From Bradyrhizobium campsiandrae (GTDB taxonomy: Bacteria; Pseudomonadota; Alphaproteobacteria; Rhizobiales; Xanthobacteraceae), in assembly GCF_014529705.1 (NCBI RefSeq), contig NZ_JAANIH010000019.1:62001-126000 (forward strand): DNA of 64,000 bases, read 5' to 3'. Below are positions 27,555 to 36,418 of the stretch, one piece after another (positions within the stretch are counted from its first letter, which is position 1; each line of letters begins with the position of its first letter). The notes under the pieces are model-generated. The model did not search any database, had not been told where the DNA came from, and was given only the letters and a program-made list of their open reading frames with translations. The translations under genes and the position numbers were made by a program.

Positions 27555-27579
27555 GGAATAAATCCCTTTCCGCAGCGTT
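27555..27579 (+). promoter_or_regulatory. candidate EcfG (general stress) promoter
   Basis: GGAAT, a 16-base spacer and CGTT lie 53 bases before the MBL-fold start. The alphaproteobacterial general-stress consensus is GGAAC-N16-18-CGTT. One base differs in the -35 element, so the match is suggestive only. Confidence 0.35.
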
Positions 27580-27631
27580 TGTGTGAGGGAAATCTCCGTC
27601 ATCCCCGCCACCTTTTTTCAGAAAGCCAGAG

Positions 27632-28513
27632 ATGAAAGCATTATTTTGCATCGCCATTCTCGCGACTCTCGTCACCGGTTCAGCTTTTGCACAGGCGCCC
27701 CAGACCTCCACAAAGAAGGTCGACGGCACCGACAACGTCTACATCTTCCGCTATGGCGGCCATCAATCGATGTTCGTGGTAACGTCGCAGGGCGTGATTG
27801 CGACCGATCCGATCTCCTATCTACGCCCCGCAAAACCCTATATCGACGCCATCAAGGCGGTCACCGACAAGCCGATCAAATACGTCATCTACAGCCACCA
27901 CCATTACGACCACATCGCCGGCGGCCAGCCGTTCAAGGATCTTGGGGCCACGTTCATTGCGCATCGCCGCACCAAGGAGCGCCTGCTCGAGCTCAAGAAG
28001 CAGAATGCGCTGCTGGCCGACGTCGTGATGCCGGACCAGCTGGTCGACGACCAGAAGATCGTCAAGCTCGGCGGCACCACGCTCGAGCTCGACTATGTCG
28101 GCCGCAACCACTCCGACAATTCGCTGGTGATGCGGCTGCCAAAGGAGAAGATCGTGTTCGTGGTGGACTTCGCGCCGATCGAAACCGTGCAGTTTCGCAA
28201 CATCCCCGACAACGCCTCGCCGCTGGAATACATCGCATCGCTGAAGAAGCTGGCCTCGCTCGACTGGGAGCGGATGATCCCCGGCCATCCCTATGCCGGC
28301 GGCCGGCTCGGCACCAAGAAGGATGTCGAGGACGACGTCGCCTACATGGAGGATCTCTCGACTGAAGTGAAGAAGGCGGCCGATGCCGGCAAATGCTTCG
28401 ACACCGCGATGAAGGAGGTGAAGCTGCCGAAATACGAGAAGTGGGCGAATTACGAGGCGAGCCTGCCCGCCAATGTCGAGCGCTTCTGCTACTGGTGGGG
28501 ACGGGGTTACTAG
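27632..28513 (+). CDS. secreted MBL-fold metallo-hydrolase
   Basis: 293 residues. Residues 1-20 are a signal peptide (ending GSAFAQAPQ). The metallo-beta-lactamase signature HxHxDH is H89-H-H-Y-D-H94, followed by 'GRNHSDNSLVM' (third His region) and 'MIPGHPYAGG' (last His). Secreted members near this type include quinoprotein-associated hydrolases and class B-like enzymes of unknown substrate. Nothing shows beta-lactamase activity. Upstream is a candidate stress promoter; downstream lies a large palindromic repeat. Confidence 0.9.
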   Translation: MKALFCIAILATLVTGSAFAQAPQTSTKKVDGTDNVYIFRYGGHQSMFVVTSQGVIATDPISYLRPAKPYIDAIKAVTDKPIKYVIYSHHHYDHIAGGQPFKDLGATFIAHRRTKERLLELKKQNALLADVVMPDQLVDDQKIVKLGGTTLELDYVGRNHSDNSLVMRLPKEKIVFVVDFAPIETVQFRNIPDNASPLEYIASLKKLASLDWERMIPGHPYAGGRLGTKKDVEDDVAYMEDLSTEVKKAADAGKCFDTAMKEVKLPKYEKWANYEASLPANVERFCYWWGRGY

Positions 28514-28817
28514 CGGCTTGCGCTGATCTCGTAGGGTGGGTCAGCGAGCGGCTGCGCAACGCGCAGTCTGCTTGCGTAACCCACCACTTCTGCTGCTGAG
28601 GGAACGAAAATGGTGGGTTACGCCAAGCGGTTTGCGCTTCGCGCAATCCGCAGGGCCAACCCACCCTACGAGACCTGTCGCGATGGTGACATTATGCCGC
28701 TGTTTTGCCCGACGGGTCAAGCTAATTTCTAAAAACCCGAACTCCAGCCACATTCGCCTGCAAGCCATTGATCTCCATTCCCCCGGGCTACTGTGCATGG
28801 GGTTGTTTTCGCCTTTT
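28514..28817. other. intergenic region between convergent genes
   Basis: About 300 bases between the MBL-fold gene and ppk2. The left half is filled by the palindromic repeat at 28531-28672. The right half (28675-28817) shows no gene, and no T-run terminator is seen. Confidence 0.5.
28531..28672. repeat. large two-stem palindromic repeat, copy A
   Basis: The outer arms are GTAGGGTGGGT (left) and ACCCACCCTAC (right). The inner arms are CGTAACCCACCA and TGGTGGGTTACG around a short centre. The whole element folds as nested stems about 140 bases long. A second element with the same architecture but different stem bases is at 53522-53615. Both lie between convergent gene ends. Confidence 0.75.
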
Positions 28818-29747
28818 TCATTTCGCCCGCTTCTTAGCCCCCTTCCCTTCCTGCTCCAGCGCCTCGCGCACGTTCTTGAACTCGGCGAGGGAGGCCTTGT
28901 CGGCGCGGGGGAAGCGCAAGTCCAGCTTTTCCAGCTCCGCGACGATGACCGAGCCGATCACCACGCGGGCAAACCATTTGTGGTCAGCGGGCACGACGTA
29001 CCAGGGCGCGTGCGGCGTCGCCGTGTGGCGCAGGATGTCCTGATAGACCGCCTGGTAGCGCGGCCACAAGGCGCGCTCCTTGATGTCGTCCATCGAGAAC
29101 TTCCACTGCTTGGCCGGGTCCTCCAGCCGATCGAGAAAGCGCTCGCGCTGCTCTTGCTTCGAGACGTTGAGGAAGAACTTCAGCACGACGGTGCCGTTGC
29201 GGCAGAGGTAGCGCTCGAAGGCCGCAATGTCCTCGAACCGCTCCTTCCAGATGTTCTTGGTGACGAGCCTCGGCGGCAGTTTCTCCTTGGCGAGGATCTC
29301 CGGGTGCACGCGCGTCACAAGGCATTCCTCGTAATGGGAGCGGTTGAAGATGCCGATACGGCCACGCTCGGGCAGCGCGACGATATGGCGCCAGAGGAAG
29401 TCGTGGTCGAGCTCCTTGCTGCTCGGCGCCTTGAAGGCCGTGACTTCGCAGCCCTGCGGATTGATGCCCTCGAAGATTGCCTTGATCGCCGAGTCCTTGC
29501 CGGCGGCGTCCATGGCCTGGAACACGATCAGCACCGACCAGCGGTCCTGGGCGTAGAGCTTCTCCTGGAAGCCGATCAGCCGCTTCTTGTTGGCGTCGAG
29601 AATGTCCTGCGCGGCCTCCTTGTCCAGATCGCCTTTCGCGTTGGTCTTGTGGTCTTTCAGGTGGAACTTGCCGGCCCCGTCCAGGCGGAAAGGCGTGATG
29701 TAGCGATCAAGTTCCTGGGCGAGCGATTTGGACGGCTTTTTGCTCAT
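28818..29747 (-). CDS. ppk2: polyphosphate kinase 2 family protein
   Basis: 309 residues. PPK2 enzymes transfer phosphate between polyphosphate and nucleotides in the cytoplasm. The Walker A-type motif is A78MDAAGKDS86, the lid and Walker B region is 'G132IFNRSHYEE', and 'WKERFEDIAAFERYL' follows as in short single-domain PPK2s. The FNRSHYE form fits the class that phosphorylates nucleoside mono- or diphosphates, but class assignment is tentative. The start lies inside the 3' end of the livM-like gene (41-base overlap), so it is the last gene of the ABC operon. Confidence 0.93.
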   Translation of the reverse strand: MSKKPSKSLAQELDRYITPFRLDGAGKFHLKDHKTNAKGDLDKEAAQDILDANKKRLIGFQEKLYAQDRWSVLIVFQAMDAAGKDSAIKAIFEGINPQGCEVTAFKAPSSKELDHDFLWRHIVALPERGRIGIFNRSHYEECLVTRVHPEILAKEKLPPRLVTKNIWKERFEDIAAFERYLCRNGTVVLKFFLNVSKQEQRERFLDRLEDPAKQWKFSMDDIKERALWPRYQAVYQDILRHTATPHAPWYVVPADHKWFARVVIGSVIVAELEKLDLRFPRADKASLAEFKNVREALEQEGKGAKKRAK

Positions 29748-30726
29748 GAGCGCGGGGCACCTTGGGTTGCGGCTTCAATCGGTCGAGCAAGCTACCAAGG
29801 ATGCCCTTGGGAAGGAATATGATGAAGAGCACCAGCAGCACGCCGTAGACAAGGTTGTCCCAGCCGACCGCCTTGGTGCCGAAGCCGATGCGCAAGGTTT
29901 CCGCGAGCAGGATGGTGATGATGGCGCCGACCGTCGGGCCGAGCGAGACGAACAGGCCGCCGACGATGGCCGCGAACACCATCTGCAGCGACACCGCGAT
30001 GCCGCTGACCGTGTCGGGCGTGATGAACATCTGGTACTGGCAATAGATCGCGCCGGCCAGCGCCGTCATCAGCGCGCTGATCAGCGTGATCTTGAGTTTC
30101 TCCGCGGTGACGTTGACGCCGGCGGCGGCCGCGGCGTCCTCGTCCTCCGAGATCGCCTCCAGCGCATAGCGCGCCATGCTGCGATCGACCCAGTACCAGA
30201 CCGCGATGCCGAACAGCCAGACGCCGAGCGCGATCAGATACCAGGTGGTCTTGTCGTCGAATTGCAGCGCCAGCAGCTTGCTGCCGGAAGCGCGGTTCGG
30301 CGTGTAGCCGAGCGAGCCGCCGGTATAGTCGCGCGTCGCCGTGATGACCTGGAGCACGATGCCTGACAGCGCCAGCGTCACCAGCACGAAATAGTGTCCG
30401 GTGATGCGGAAGCGAAAACAGGGATAGCCGACGATCAACGCCAGCGCACCGGCCGCGACCATGCTGACGGGAATGCCGATCCACGGCGACAGGCCGAGAT
30501 GATTCCACAACAGCGCCGTGACATAGGCGCCGATCCCCATGAAGCCGCCATGCCCGAGCGAGACCAGGCCGAACCGCCCCATCATCGACCACGACGTGTA
30601 GGCGAACGACCAGATCAGGATCAGCACCAGAATGTGCAGATGATAGGGATCGCGATAGACGAAGGGCAGCGCGGCCAGCGCCGCCAGTGCAATCCCCCAC
30701 GCCAAAAGCCGGCCCTGCCCCGTCAT
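29707..30726 (-). CDS. ABC permease, LivM type
   Basis: 339 residues from the ATG at 30726, which overlaps the upstream LivH-type gene by four bases. It has about eight to nine membrane spans and the family segments 'GRFGLVSLGHGGFMGIGAYV' and the EAA-like 'EDAAAAAGVNVTAEKLK'. The C-terminal tail ends in a soluble stretch that overlaps the ppk2 start. With the LivH-type protein it forms the membrane channel of a branched-chain amino-acid/amide/urea-type ABC importer. Confidence 0.94.
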   Translation of the reverse strand: MTGQGRLLAWGIALAALAALPFVYRDPYHLHILVLILIWSFAYTSWSMMGRFGLVSLGHGGFMGIGAYVTALLWNHLGLSPWIGIPVSMVAAGALALIVGYPCFRFRITGHYFVLVTLALSGIVLQVITATRDYTGGSLGYTPNRASGSKLLALQFDDKTTWYLIALGVWLFGIAVWYWVDRSMARYALEAISEDEDAAAAAGVNVTAEKLKITLISALMTALAGAIYCQYQMFITPDTVSGIAVSLQMVFAAIVGGLFVSLGPTVGAIITILLAETLRIGFGTKAVGWDNLVYGVLLVLFIIFLPKGILGSLLDRLKPQPKVPRAHEQKAVQIARPGT

Positions 30727-31604
30727 CGGCGCCTCGCGAGCAGGCCCGCGGGCCGAATGAACATCATGACGATGAAGAAGGCGAAGGCGAGCACGTAGCC
30801 CCATTCGAGATCGGAGAACAGGCCGCCGAGCGAGATGATCTCGGCGAACACGAAGGCGGCGATGAAGCCACCGATGAAATTGCCGAGGCCGCCGAGCACG
30901 CAAATGAGGAATGTGATAGGTCCGAAGGACAGGCCGACGAAGGGATGCACGTCATATTGCAGCACCAAGAGGCACGCCGCGAGCCCGGCCAGCCCGCCGC
31001 CAATGGCTGAGGTGATGAGATAGATACGTTTGGTATCGACGCCCATCAGCGCCATGATCTGCCGATCCTGCGAGATGGCGCGGATCGCGGTGCCGGTGAA
31101 GGTGCGGGTCATGAACAGATAGACCGCGACCATGCCGACCAGCGCCGCCAGGAACGACAGCAGCCGGGCATAGCTGAAGTTCATGTCACCGAAGGCGAGC
31201 ACCGGCAGGCGGATGCCGAGGTTGCGGAAGTCGATGCCGAAGGCGACGGTGGCAAAGCTCTGCAGCACGAACAGCACGCCGCCGGTCGCGAGCAGCTGGT
31301 TGATCGGCGGCGCGGTGAGCAGCGGCGCGATCACGAGATAATGCAGGAGCGCGCCGAGGATCGCGACGAGCAGGATGGTCAGCGGAGCCGCGATGAAATA
31401 GCTGATGCCGTAATACTGCACCATGAAATACATCGCGTACATGCCGATCATCACGAGCTCGGCGTAGCAGATCCAGGTGACGTCGATGACGCCGAAGATC
31501 AGGTTGAGCCCGAGCGCGAGCAGCGCCAGCACGCCGCCGAGCAGGATGCCGTTGATGACGGCCTCCAGCAGATAGATGTCGAAAATATCCAGGACCGCCT
31601 GCAT
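30723..31604 (-). CDS. ABC permease, LivH type
   Basis: 293 residues with repeated hydrophobic spans. 'YLLEAVINGILLGGVLALLALGLNLIFGV' at the N-terminus and 'AISQDRQIMALMGVD' (the EAA loop) are typical LivH features. It follows the LivF-type gene by six bases and overlaps the LivM-type gene by ATGA, so the operon order is binding protein, LivG, LivF, LivH, LivM, ppk2. Confidence 0.95.
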   Translation of the reverse strand: MQAVLDIFDIYLLEAVINGILLGGVLALLALGLNLIFGVIDVTWICYAELVMIGMYAMYFMVQYYGISYFIAAPLTILLVAILGALLHYLVIAPLLTAPPINQLLATGGVLFVLQSFATVAFGIDFRNLGIRLPVLAFGDMNFSYARLLSFLAALVGMVAVYLFMTRTFTGTAIRAISQDRQIMALMGVDTKRIYLITSAIGGGLAGLAACLLVLQYDVHPFVGLSFGPITFLICVLGGLGNFIGGFIAAFVFAEIISLGGLFSDLEWGYVLAFAFFIVMMFIRPAGLLARRR

Positions 31605-31610
31605 CTGCCC

Positions 31611-32315
31611 TCACACCCCGAGATATGCTTCCTTGACCGTGTCGCTCGCCAGCATCTCGGCGGAGGTGCCCGAGGCGCGGATCGTGCCGGCCTCAATCAG
31701 ATAGGCGCGATCGACCACCTTCAGCACCTGCTGCACGTTCTGCTCGACGATCAGCACCGTCAGCCCACTGGCGCGGATCCGCTTCACCAGCTCGAACACC
31801 TGCTGCACCACGACCGGCGCCAGCCCCGCTGACGGCTCGTCGAGCAGCAGCAGCTTTGGATTGGACATCAGCGCGCGGCCGATCGCACACATCTGCTGCT
31901 CGCCACCGGACATGGTGCCGGCCATCTGATGGCGGCGCTCCTTCAGGCGCGGGAACAGCTCGAACACGACCTCCAGCCGCTCTGCATATTGTCCGCGCGC
32001 CTCCTTCAGGAAGGCACCCATCTTGAGATTGTCGTCGACCGAGAGCTGCGGAAACAGCCGCCGGTTCTCCGGCACATGCGCGATCCCGAGGCTGACGATC
32101 TTGTGCGGCGGCGTCGCCAGCACGTCGACGCCCTCCATGGCGATCGACCCGCGCGAAGGGCGTATTAGGCCGGAGATCACCCGCATCAAGGTGGTCTTGC
32201 CCGCGCCGTTCGGGCCGATGACGCCGACAGCCTCGCCCGCCCTCACATCGAGATTGACGTCGAACAGCGCCTGGAAGGTACCATAGCCGGCGTTGACGGA
32301 TCGCAGCTCCAGCAT
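31611..32315 (-). CDS. ABC ATPase, LivF type
   Basis: 234 residues. Walker A 'GPNGAGKTTLMR', the LivF-typical 'ENRRLFPQLSVDDNLKMGAF', signature 'MSGGEQQMCAIGRAL' and Walker B 'LLLLDEPSAGLAP' are all present. It starts three bases after the LivG-type gene. One of two ATPases energising the importer at the cytoplasmic face. Confidence 0.96.
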   Translation of the reverse strand: MLELRSVNAGYGTFQALFDVNLDVRAGEAVGVIGPNGAGKTTLMRVISGLIRPSRGSIAMEGVDVLATPPHKIVSLGIAHVPENRRLFPQLSVDDNLKMGAFLKEARGQYAERLEVVFELFPRLKERRHQMAGTMSGGEQQMCAIGRALMSNPKLLLLDEPSAGLAPVVVQQVFELVKRIRASGLTVLIVEQNVQQVLKVVDRAYLIEAGTIRASGTSAEMLASDTVKEAYLGV

Positions 32316-32318
32316 CGG

Positions 32319-33086
32319 CTATCCTCCCGCGCGACGGCGCGCTTCGGCGGCTGCGGCCTGCGTGGTCTCTGCATCGGTGCCGAGATAGACCTCGATGACG
32401 CGCGGGTCGCTGGCAACCGCGCTGGGCAGCCCCTCCGAGATCTTCTCGCCATGATCGAGCACCATCACGCGATCGACCACCCGCATCAAGACGCCCATGA
32501 TGTGCTCGACCCAGATGATGGTGATGCCGAGCTCGTCGCGGATGTTGCGCAGCATGTCCGCGGCCTGGTCCATCTCGGCTTCGTCGAGCCCGCCGAGGCT
32601 CTCGTCAGCAAGCAGAAGCTTGGGCGCGGTGGCGAGCGCCTTGGCGAGTTCGAGCTTCTTCAGTCCGGCCGCGCCGAGACCGTCGACGCTGGCCTGGCGA
32701 TCGGTCGGCAACCCCACCATCGCGAGCGCGCGCTCGGCCGCTTCCTCGGCCTTGACGCGGCTGTGGCGGCCCTGGCCATAGAAGCCGGCCAGCGCGACGT
32801 TCTCGAAAATGGAGAGACGACGGAACGGTCGCGGGATCTGGAAGGTGCGGCCGATGCCGCGGTTGATGATCCGGTGCGGCGCCAGCCCCGCCATCTCCGA
32901 GCCATCGAACAGGATCGATCCGGCGCTGGGCGACAGCGTTCCGGAGAGCATGTTGAAGATCGTGCTCTTGCCCGAGCCGTTGGGGCCGATCAGGCCGAGG
33001 ATCTCGCCCTGATCGACCTTGAACGACACGTTGTTGACAGCGGTGAAGCCACCAAACCGCTTCACCAGCCCGCTGACCTCCAGCAC
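32319..33086 (-). CDS. ABC ATPase, LivG type
   Basis: 255 residues starting at GTG (33086) with AGGAG upstream. Walker A 'GPNGSGKSTIFN', the LivG-typical 'GIGRTFQIPRPFRRLSIFENV', and 'LLLADESLGGLDEAEMDQ' as Walker B. The signature region reads 'GLGAAGLKKLELAKALAT', where LSGGQ is normally found; this departure occurs in many LivG-like urea/amide systems, but the loss of Ser-Gly-Gly is notable. Second ATPase of the operon. Confidence 0.94.
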   Translation of the reverse strand: MLEVSGLVKRFGGFTAVNNVSFKVDQGEILGLIGPNGSGKSTIFNMLSGTLSPSAGSILFDGSEMAGLAPHRIINRGIGRTFQIPRPFRRLSIFENVALAGFYGQGRHSRVKAEEAAERALAMVGLPTDRQASVDGLGAAGLKKLELAKALATAPKLLLADESLGGLDEAEMDQAADMLRNIRDELGITIIWVEHIMGVLMRVVDRVMVLDHGEKISEGLPSAVASDPRVIEVYLGTDAETTQAAAAEARRRAGG

Positions 33087-33116
33087 CGCCCCGCTCTCCT
33101 TGTCAAAAGTATTGCG

Positions 33117-34427
33117 CTACTGGTTGCTATAGGTGGTGCCCTTCGGCAGCGGCAGCACGGCTTCGCGCTGCGCCTGGCTCTTGGGCCACACCACCGAGGA
33201 CTTGTCGTCGATGTACTGGATCACGACCGGAAACGATCGCTCGTTCTGCCCGGCCATCGCCGTCCCCTCACCGTAGAACTTGACGCCGAAGCCAAGCATG
33301 GTGCCGCCCTCGGGGATGTCGGTGTCGAGCGCCGCCTTGCGCAGCGCCTCGGGATCGACCCCGCCATATTTCTTGATCGCGCGCGGCAGCACGTCGTCCA
33401 TGAAGACGTAGGTGTTGGATGCACCGATGCCGACATGGGCGGAGCGGATGGCGACGCCGGGCTTGATCTTGTCGAACTCCTCACCAACCATCTTGATGAC
33501 GGGCGCAAGTTTCGGATCCATGGTTTTCTGGTTGGCGAGCCAGATCGAGATCGGATCGGTGTTGAAGAGAAAGTTGGCGTCGGCGCCAAGTCCTTCCTTC
33601 AGCTTCTCATAGACGCCGTAGCCCGCACCGTGGCCGACAAGGGCCGCAAATTTCAGGCCCTGCTCGCGCGCCTGTCGCAGCAAGAGCGTGATATCAGGGT
33701 TGTAGCCCGTGTGGAAAACGACATCGGGCCTGGCACGTTTCAGCTTGGTCACCAGCGCCGAAAGATCGGGCGCGGTGGCAGAGTAACCCTCCTTCAGCAC
33801 CACGTTGAAGCCCGCCTTCTTCGCGCCGGCCTCATTTCCCTTGGAAACGTCGACGCCATAGGCGCCGTCTTCGTGGATGATGGCGACGCGCAGCTCACTC
33901 GGCTCCTTGCCGAACTTCGCCTTGGCGTTCTGCGCGATGAAATCCATCGTCATCGTGCCGAACTGGTCGCCGCTCGCCTGCGGGCGGAAGACGTATTTGT
34001 AGTTCTTGTCGGCGACCACCGCGGACGAGATGCAGGTTGTCATCCACATGAACTTCCTGAGCTGTTCGACGCGGGCGGCGACTGGCACGCATTGCGCCGA
34101 GGAGAAGAAGCCGAGTACCATGTCGACCTTCTCCTGCTCGAGCAGGCGGACGGACTCGTTGATGGCGACGTCGGGCTTGCTCTGCGCATCGGCATAGATA
34201 GCTTCGACCTTGTAGCCCTCGACGCCGGTCTTGCTGAAATGGTCGAGGATGATCTTGGTGCCGAGATATTCGAGCTCGGAACCGCCGCCTGCGAGCGGGC
34301 CGGTCAGGTCGAATATGACGCCGATCTTGATCTTCTTGTCCTGAGCTTGGGCCGATGCCGTCAGGCCCATCGCTGCAATCGCGGTCAACAGCCCACGTAC
34401 CAAGCGGGCAGCCATGCGCAGGCGCAT
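33117..34427 (-). CDS. ABC solute-binding protein, LivK/amide type
   Basis: 436 residues, ATG with GGGAGG upstream, signal peptide ending ASAQAQ. 'IKIGVIFDLTGPLAGGGSELEYLG' is the standard start of type I periplasmic binding domains of the Leu/Ile/Val and amide/urea group. It is the first gene of the operon and the only one giving specificity. At 436 residues it is longer than LivK (about 370) and closer to amide/urea-binding relatives. Substrate not determined. Confidence 0.94.
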   Translation of the reverse strand: MRLRMAARLVRGLLTAIAAMGLTASAQAQDKKIKIGVIFDLTGPLAGGGSELEYLGTKIILDHFSKTGVEGYKVEAIYADAQSKPDVAINESVRLLEQEKVDMVLGFFSSAQCVPVAARVEQLRKFMWMTTCISSAVVADKNYKYVFRPQASGDQFGTMTMDFIAQNAKAKFGKEPSELRVAIIHEDGAYGVDVSKGNEAGAKKAGFNVVLKEGYSATAPDLSALVTKLKRARPDVVFHTGYNPDITLLLRQAREQGLKFAALVGHGAGYGVYEKLKEGLGADANFLFNTDPISIWLANQKTMDPKLAPVIKMVGEEFDKIKPGVAIRSAHVGIGASNTYVFMDDVLPRAIKKYGGVDPEALRKAALDTDIPEGGTMLGFGVKFYGEGTAMAGQNERSFPVVIQYIDDKSSVVWPKSQAQREAVLPLPKGTTYSNQ

Positions 34428-34519
34428 CTAAACCTCCCTGGACGATTGTGCATTGCTTCTTTTGTTTCTGCTTTTCGCCCATCACATGGGCTCGGCCGCG
34501 CGATGTCAAGCCTCGCGCG

Positions 34520-35224
34520 TCAGCGCGAAGCGAACTGCTGCGCCACGAAGGCCGTGACAAACCACGGCATGGTCGGCGTAAGATCGTCCATGCTGCGCAC
34601 GAGATGGATGGCCGAGAGCTCGGGCTCGTCCTGATCAGCCAGATTGGCCTCGATCCGCGAGCGGACGGCATCCCCCGGCATATCCAGGTTGAGGATCTGC
34701 ATCATTGCAATCGAATGACCGGCGACAACACAGTGCCAGTCCGCCTCTGCTGCATAATCGGCAGGCAGCAGGCCGGTCTCCTCCGCGATCTCGCGGACGA
34801 CGCTGCCGGGAATATCGAGCGTACCGTCCCTGACGTCATCGAGGTCGGGTGTGCCGGACGGGAAGTAGATGCGCCCGGAATTGGCGGTGTGATGCGCCAT
34901 CTCGCCCATCACGAAGGCCCCGTCGGAGGCGCGCAGTGCCCCCATGCCGAAACCGTTGAACACGTCCGGGTCGGGAAAGCCCCAGTCACGCCAGGCCAGG
35001 AAACTCGCAAAATCCGTCTCGAAATAGGTCGCGGCGAGATGACCTTCCGTGAAGACGGGATCGCGCCCGAGCAGCACCCGGCCGTTGAAGATCTTCGGCC
35101 GCGCGCGCTGCTGCTCGGCGAAATGCGCCTCGATCTCCGCACGCCGCTGCTCGGCGAACGGCCAGACGACGGGGCGCACGGCCAGATCGAGCGTCGTGAC
35201 GCGATGAATGGCAGGTGACGTCAT
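34520..35224 (-). CDS. NUDIX-fold hydrolase
   Basis: 234 residues. The core of the Nudix box is clear: 'DIPGSVVREIAEETGLLP' with the catalytic R-E-x-x-E-E. The expected upstream Gly and Glu of GX5EX7REUXEEXGU fall on Asp and Leu, as in some divergent families. 'AHHTANSGRIYFPSGTPDLDDV' precedes it. The substrate is probably a nucleoside-diphosphate derivative but cannot be named. It lies immediately upstream of the LivK-type gene on the same strand. Confidence 0.88.
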   Translation of the reverse strand: MTSPAIHRVTTLDLAVRPVVWPFAEQRRAEIEAHFAEQQRARPKIFNGRVLLGRDPVFTEGHLAATYFETDFASFLAWRDWGFPDPDVFNGFGMGALRASDGAFVMGEMAHHTANSGRIYFPSGTPDLDDVRDGTLDIPGSVVREIAEETGLLPADYAAEADWHCVVAGHSIAMMQILNLDMPGDAVRSRIEANLADQDEPELSAIHLVRSMDDLTPTMPWFVTAFVAQQFASR

Positions 35225-35253
35225 GACGTCTGATTACCAAGCCTTCGCGTCAG

Positions 35254-36279
35254 TTATTTGGCGCTCCCCGTGGTCTTCTTGGCCTGGTCGACGAACTTGT
35301 TGGTAAAGGTCTTGCTGACGTCGATCTTGGCGTTGGCCACCTCCGGCGAGCCGACGCTAAAAACCGCGAGCACGGCGTCCGCCCCCTTCGGATCCATCTT
35401 GCCCGTCTCGGAGAACATCGGGATCGTGTTCTTCAGTGCAGCAAGATAGAGATCCTTGTTCTTGCCGACCATCTCATCCGGCATCTTGGCCATGATTTCC
35501 TCGGGTGAATGCGAATGGATCCAGGCGATCGTGGCCAGCATTGCGTTGGTCAGCGCCTGCGTCTCCTTGTCGTGTCCATTGACCCAGGCCACGGTCGAGT
35601 ACAGCGCACCACCAGGATATTCGCCGCCAAAGGTCTCGAGCGTGTCCTTTTGCGTACGGGTGTCGCTGAGGATGCGCAGATCCTTGTGGCTGCCCTGCAG
35701 CACGGTGACGGAGGGATCGAGCATCACGGCGGCGTCGATCTGCCCCTGCTCCATCGCAGCCACGGCCGTGGCGCCGAGGCCAACGCCGATCACGGCGGTG
35801 CCGGCCGGATCAAGCCCATTCTTCTTCAGGAGATATTTCAGGAAGAAGTCGGTGGAGGAGCCCGGCGCGCTGACGCCGACCTTCTTGCCGGCGAGATCCT
35901 TGACCGACTTGATGTCATTGGTGTGCGAGGGCGCGACGACCAGCACGAGGCCGGGGTAGCGGTCATAAACCACGAAGGCCTGAAGCTCCTGCTTCTTGGC
36001 CGCCAGGTTGACGCAATGGTCGAAATAGCCGGAAACCACGTCGGCGCTGCCGCCCAGCACGGCCTTGAGCGCGTCCGAGCCGCCCTTGAGGTCGACCAGG
36101 TCGACATTGAGACCGGCTTTCTCGTACTCACCAAGCTGCTTGGCCAGCACCGTCGGCAAATAGCACAGGCAGGCGCCGCCACCGACCGCGATGGTCACCT
36201 TGCTTTGCGCTGCGGCAAACGAGGTGGTGAGCGTCAGCGCGAACAGCGCGCTGGCGAGCCTCGCAATCGTGTTCTTCAT
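35254..36279 (-). CDS. ABC solute-binding protein, NMT1/SsuA type
   Basis: 341 residues from the ATG at 36279, which has GGAGGAAAC upstream. Signal peptide ends at SFAAAQ. 'GGGACLCYLPTVLAKQLGEYEKAGLNVDLVDLKGG' and 'GQIDAAVMLDP' are typical of nitrate/sulfonate/thiamine-precursor binding proteins. The permease and ATPase of this system lie to the right (36915-38518), separated by an oppositely oriented cupin gene. Ligand unknown. Confidence 0.93.
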   Translation of the reverse strand: MKNTIARLASALFALTLTTSFAAAQSKVTIAVGGGACLCYLPTVLAKQLGEYEKAGLNVDLVDLKGGSDALKAVLGGSADVVSGYFDHCVNLAAKKQELQAFVVYDRYPGLVLVVAPSHTNDIKSVKDLAGKKVGVSAPGSSTDFFLKYLLKKNGLDPAGTAVIGVGLGATAVAAMEQGQIDAAVMLDPSVTVLQGSHKDLRILSDTRTQKDTLETFGGEYPGGALYSTVAWVNGHDKETQALTNAMLATIAWIHSHSPEEIMAKMPDEMVGKNKDLYLAALKNTIPMFSETGKMDPKGADAVLAVFSVGSPEVANAKIDVSKTFTNKFVDQAKKTTGSAK

Positions 36280-36418
36280 TGGTTTCCTCCGTTCGGCAGG
36301 CGGCACCATAGAGCAGTGGGACCGGCTTGAGAAGCACCGCTTAAGTGGCACTGGCCATTGGCCTTTTGGCGCAATAGCATGGCCCCACAACAACAATTCC
36401 TGATGGGGAGGATCATCC

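Larger units (their letters stand above)
27143..27631. other. intergenic region with a palindrome and a candidate stress promoter
   Basis: About 490 bases without a supported gene. It holds the CCTCTCCCC-AGC-GGGGAGAGG palindrome at about 27182-27202 and, near its right end, a candidate EcfG-type promoter for the MBL-fold gene. The middle part (27230-27540) shows no coding signal or clear repeat. Confidence 0.4.

Noticed and set aside
32451..34634. 727-codon forward frame across the LivG and LivK-type genes
   Set aside because: Antisense shadow; the minus-strand genes have clear motifs and ribosome-binding sites.
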